NCBI GenBank assembly: GCA_051201675.1
Contig: CP179212.1
Location: 682,001-746,000, forward strand
Direction of reading: 5' to 3'
Source: HTCC2207 sp002685195
GTDB taxonomy: Bacteria; Pseudomonadota; Gammaproteobacteria; Pseudomonadales; Porticoccaceae
DNA: 64,000 nt
In this document: piece by piece, positions 61,254 to 64,000 of the stretch
How positions within the stretch are numbered: the stretch's first letter is position 1
Layout of the letters: every line of letters starts with the position of its first letter
Made by a program: the position numbers and the translations under genes
The notes under the pieces: generated by a model
The model's database searches: none
What the model was told of the DNA's origin: nothing
The model's input: only the letters and a program-made list of their open reading frames with translations

Positions 61254-62582
61254 TTACAATATGAACCTAGTAAGATCTTCATCGCTGGCGAGTTCACCAA
61301 GATTCTTCTCTACAAATGCCTTATTAATTGAGATCTTTTCATCTTTTGATCCCAAATCTGACGCATTGTAAGAAATATCTTCAAGCAGCCGCTCTAAAAT
61401 GGTGTGTAGCCGCCGGGCTCCAATGTTTTCAGTACCTTCATTAACTTCAAAGGCAATTTCAGCAATTCGACGGGTACCATCTTTGGTAAAATTAATAGTT
61501 AAGCCTTCGGTAGACATAAGTTCACAATATTGCTTGGTCAGTGAGGCTTTTGGTTCCGTCAAAATACGCTCAAGATCACCCACCTCAAGGGCATTGAGTT
61601 CTACTCTAATCGGCAATCTACCCTGCAACTCAGGAATTAGATCTGAGGGCTTTGAAAGGTGAAAGGCGCCAGATGCAATAAATAAGATGTGATCTGTTTT
61701 TATCATTCCAAATTTAGTGGAGACAGTACACCCTTCTATCAGGGGCAACAGATCCCGTTGAACGCCCTCTCGTGAAACATCGGCACCAGTGGTTTCTCCA
61801 CGCCGGCATACTTTATCGATCTCATCAAGAAAGACAATACCGTTTTGTTCGGCAGCCTCTACGGCTGTCGTTTTGATTTCTTCTTCATTAACCAACTTAG
61901 CTGCTTCTTCTTCCTTAATATGTTTCAAGGCATCTGCAACAGTAACCTTGCGACTTGCGGTCTTCCCTTGTCCCATATTACTGAACATATTTTGTAACTG
62001 AGAGGTCATCTCTTCCATTCCCGGGGGAGCCATAATTTCAACGCCCACAGGGGTTTGACTCATCTCAATTTCAATCTCTTTGTCGTTGAGCGCGCCTTCA
62101 CGCAGTTTTTTGCGAAAAACTTGTCGCGTAGTTGAGCCGGCTTCTTCTTTGCCTTCTGATCCTCTGGCAGGGGGTAGAAGGGCGTCTAAAACACGCTCCT
62201 CTGCAGCATCCATTGCCCGCTGCTCTACTTTTAACATCTCAGCTTCACGGCACTGTTTCACGGAGGTTTCCACCAAATCACGAATAATTGATTCCACGTC
62301 TTTTCCAACGTAGCCCACCTCAGTAAATTTAGTAGCTTCAACTTTTACAAAAGGCGCATTGGCTAGCTTGGCTAGTCGTCGGGCAATTTCGGTCTTGCCA
62401 ACACCAGTAGGTCCAATCATAAGAATATTTTTTGGCGTGACTTCATTGCGCATTTCGTTATCTAGTTGGGACCGACGCCATCTGTTCCTCAACGCAATGG
62501 CAACAGCTCGTTTAGCATCATCTTGCCCAATAATGTGACGATTGAGTTCATGTACGATTTCTCGGGGAGTCATTTGAGACAT
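61254..62582 (-). CDS. hslU: ATP-dependent protease ATPase subunit HslU
   Basis: HslU (ClpY) unfolds substrates for the HslV peptidase. The 442-residue AAA+ protein begins with MTPREIVHELNRHIIGQDDAK, has Walker A GPTGVGKTEIARRLA (about residues 57-71), the inserted I domain (about 110-240), Walker B IVFLDEIDKV and the sensor region GARRLHTILERLLEDISY. It ends ...EDLTRFIL, the tail that docks into HslV. It follows hslV by 2 nt and shares its heat-shock promoter. Confidence 0.97.
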   Translation of the reverse strand: MSQMTPREIVHELNRHIIGQDDAKRAVAIALRNRWRRSQLDNEMRNEVTPKNILMIGPTGVGKTEIARRLAKLANAPFVKVEATKFTEVGYVGKDVESIIRDLVETSVKQCREAEMLKVEQRAMDAAEERVLDALLPPARGSEGKEEAGSTTRQVFRKKLREGALNDKEIEIEMSQTPVGVEIMAPPGMEEMTSQLQNMFSNMGQGKTASRKVTVADALKHIKEEEAAKLVNEEEIKTTAVEAAEQNGIVFLDEIDKVCRRGETTGADVSREGVQRDLLPLIEGCTVSTKFGMIKTDHILFIASGAFHLSKPSDLIPELQGRLPIRVELNALEVGDLERILTEPKASLTKQYCELMSTEGLTINFTKDGTRRIAEIAFEVNEGTENIGARRLHTILERLLEDISYNASDLGSKDEKISINKAFVEKNLGELASDEDLTRFIL

Positions 62583-62584
62583 AA

Positions 62585-63130
62585 TTAAACCTTAGAGTCT
62601 AACTCTTCAATAGTTCTATTTTGATTGGTATAGATGCAGATATCGCCGGCAATTTTGAGTCCCTGCTCTACAATTGTTCGTGCATCCAATTCAGTATTTT
62701 CCAAAAGCGCGCGAGCGGCAGACTGAGCGAAAGGTCCGCCTGAACCTATTGCTATAAGGTCGTCTTCAGGTTGAATGACATCACCGTTACCGGTAATGAT
62801 TAGGGATGCCTCGCTATCTGCGACTGCAAGCAGGGCTTCCAGCTTGCGCAGCATCCGGTCAGTTCGCCAGTCTTTGGCCAACTCGACGGCTGCGCGAGTT
62901 AAATTACCTTGGTGTTGCTCTAATTTTGCTTCAAAACGCTCAAAAAGAGTGAAGGCATCGGCGGTGCCGCCTGCAAAACCGGCGATGACTTGATCGTTGT
63001 GCAGACGACGGACCTTACGAGCGTTGCCTTTCATAATGGTGTTACCCAAGCTGACTTGGCCATCGCCACCAATAACGACTTTACCATTGCGCCGTACTGA
63101 AAGAATGGTTGTTCCACGATACTGTTCCAA
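62585..63130 (-). CDS. hslV: ATP-dependent protease peptidase subunit HslV
   Basis: HslV (ClpQ) is the proteasome-like peptidase of HslUV. The 181-residue protein shows GTTILSVRRNGKVVIGGDGQVSLGN; the catalytic Thr is exposed after removal of the short leader. The run VIAGFAGGTADAFTLFERFEAKL is also typical. Start TTG 63130 is chosen because GAGGAG lies 7-8 nt upstream. A sigma-32-type promoter lies 30 bp ahead. Confidence 0.96.
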   Translation of the reverse strand: MEQYRGTTILSVRRNGKVVIGGDGQVSLGNTIMKGNARKVRRLHNDQVIAGFAGGTADAFTLFERFEAKLEQHQGNLTRAAVELAKDWRTDRMLRKLEALLAVADSEASLIITGNGDVIQPEDDLIAIGSGGPFAQSAARALLENTELDARTIVEQGLKIAGDICIYTNQNRTIEELDSKV

Positions 63131-63159
63131 AGCTAAACTCCTCTTCTATTTAACCTATA

Positions 63160-63187
63160 AGATGGGGTCTATCCTAAGAATATCAAC
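63160..63187 (-). promoter_or_regulatory. sigma-32 (heat-shock) promoter of hslVU
   Basis: On the minus strand GTTGATA (63181-63187) and CCCCATCT (63160-63167) are 13 bp apart, close to the E. coli sigma-32 pattern CTTGAAA and CCCCATnT. The -10 ends 29 bp before the hslV start codon. hslVU is a known heat-shock operon in E. coli. Confidence 0.72.
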
Positions 63188-63213
63188 ACTCTAGCCTTAA
63201 AAAATAGTATCGC

Positions 63214-64000
63214 TTAGAGATGCCCCTCTTTTTGTAAATCTTTTATACAAGCAAGGATACTATCCCGCAAGGTAGCTACGATGAAGTCCACCTGAGTACG
63301 ATCAATAATTAACGGAGGTGACATCACGTTAAGATTGATGATGGGGCGAACAATTAGACCCCGAGAATCAGCTTGATTTGATACCCACTTACCAATATCT
63401 AAATCCTCTGAAAATAGTTCCTTAGTTTCTTTGTTTTTTACAAACTCAACACAGGCCATTAAACCTACGCCTCTGACATCACCCACGATAGGGAGATCAG
63501 TCAATGTTTTCAGCTGCTCTTGAAAGTAAGGGCCGAGCTGTTGAACATGGGGCAATAATTTCTCACGCTCCATGATTTCAATATTTTTGAGCGCCGCAGC
63601 ACAGGCAACTGGATGCCCAGAATAAGTGTAACCATGAGTAAAGCAGCGACCATGGCCTAATTCACTGATGACATCATGAATCGCGCTTGAATAAATTGTT
63701 GCTCCCAGCGGTTGATAGCCTGATGTTAAGCCCTTGGCTGAACAAATAATGTCGGGTTGAAAATCAAACACTTCCTTGGAGGCAAACCAGTGTCCAAGCC
63801 GACCAAAGGCGGTGACGACTTCATCCGACACATACAAAACATCGTACTTTTGACATATTTTCCATGTGCCGTGATGATAACCTTTGGGTGGCACAATAAC
63901 GCCACCGGCACCAAAGATGGGCTCGGCAAAAAATGCAGCCACCTTATCAGCACCAATAGAGAGAATTTTGTTTTCTAATTCGGCTAATTTTGCAGCGAGA
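63214..64000 (-). CDS. class III aminotransferase, 3' part
   Basis: The last 262 residues of a PLP-dependent class III aminotransferase; the gene begins beyond the window. Visible are VAAFFAEPIFGAGGVIVPP, the PLP-contact Asp in LYVSDEVVTAFGRLG, the PLP Lys in IICSAKGLTSGYQPLG and THGYTYSGHPVACAAALKNIEIME. This pattern is close to the omega-aminotransferases that use pyruvate with putrescine, beta-alanine or similar amines. The exact amine donor cannot be read from it. It lies upstream of hslV in the same direction, 83 bp away. Confidence 0.9.
   Translation of the reverse strand, partial: LAAKLAELENKILSIGADKVAAFFAEPIFGAGGVIVPPKGYHHGTWKICQKYDVLYVSDEVVTAFGRLGHWFASKEVFDFQPDIICSAKGLTSGYQPLGATIYSSAIHDVISELGHGRCFTHGYTYSGHPVACAAALKNIEIMEREKLLPHVQQLGPYFQEQLKTLTDLPIVGDVRGVGLMACVEFVKNKETKELFSEDLDIGKWVSNQADSRGLIVRPIINLNVMSPPLIIDRTQVDFIVATLRDSILACIKDLQKEGHL

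Noticed and set aside
1..64000. CRISPR arrays, insertion sequences, prophage or defence islands
   Set aside because: I found no regularly spaced repeats, transposase, integrase, Cas or restriction genes in any frame.

Overview
The window looks like chromosomal DNA of a marine-type gammaproteobacterium with moderate GC. Gene content and order suggest the Cellvibrionales/Pseudomonadales side of the class (SAR92/Porticoccaceae-like is my best guess, from impression only). Supporting order: hslVU - DUF971 - ubiE-ubiJ-ubiB - hisIE - tatABC as in Pseudomonas; ribF-ileS-lspA-fkpB-ispH next to murJ and rpsT; rplU-rpmA-obgE-proB; and a complete Entner-Doudoroff cluster with a HexR regulator. I found no phage, insertion sequence, CRISPR array or plasmid functions.

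Layout. 1-3.7 kb: end of an aldose 1-epimerase gene, tRNA-Asn, an isolated MlaC-like gene overlapping uvrB. 3.7-10.5 kb is accessory in character: two exported amidohydrolases in tandem, a Rieske oxygenase, tRNA-Val, a small sulfotransferase and an M19 dipeptidase. 10.6-15.6 kb is a type IV minor pilin cluster (two FimT/GspH-like proteins, PilE-like, PilV, PilW, PilX) that lacks pilY1. Its PilV and PilW carry extra C-terminal modules that look like beta-solenoids, and PilX carries a Cys/His-rich insert. 15.6-30.7 kb is core housekeeping: nadE, bamD, rluD-pgeF, rplU-rpmA, obgE-proB, rpsT, murJ, ribF-ileS-lspA-fkpB-ispH. 30.7-40.4 kb is sugar catabolism: pgi opposite edd-glk-eda-zwf-pgl, then gap opposite hexR. 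Both divergent promoter regions carry a pair of HexR-type boxes at exactly the same 53-bp spacing. 40.5-49.3 kb: acs, a glycerophosphodiesterase, an XRE regulator facing a 54-codon acidic mini-gene, a frameshifted LysE exporter, a Tag-like DNA glycosylase and two tandem DUF885 proteins. 49.4-53.7 kb is a thiamine-uptake operon under a TPP riboswitch: TonB receptor, small thiamine-binding protein, PnuT-like permease, aminoglycoside-phosphotransferase-fold kinase, then msrB. 53.7-64 kb: yajQ, ychJ, an HSL-type esterase, tatABC, hisIE, the ubi genes, DUF971, hslUV with a heat-shock promoter, and the 3' part of a class III aminotransferase.

How it works together. Glucose 6-phosphate is supplied by Glk or Pgi and burned through Zwf, Pgl, Edd and Eda. 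Gap takes the triose onward, and HexR, whose ligand in related bacteria is the pathway intermediate KDPG, sits beside its own targets. The thiamine operon reads as outer-membrane capture, binding, inner-membrane facilitated transport and trapping by phosphorylation, switched off by TPP. Several genes begin at TTG with good Shine-Dalgarno sequences, which decides a number of the starts given here.
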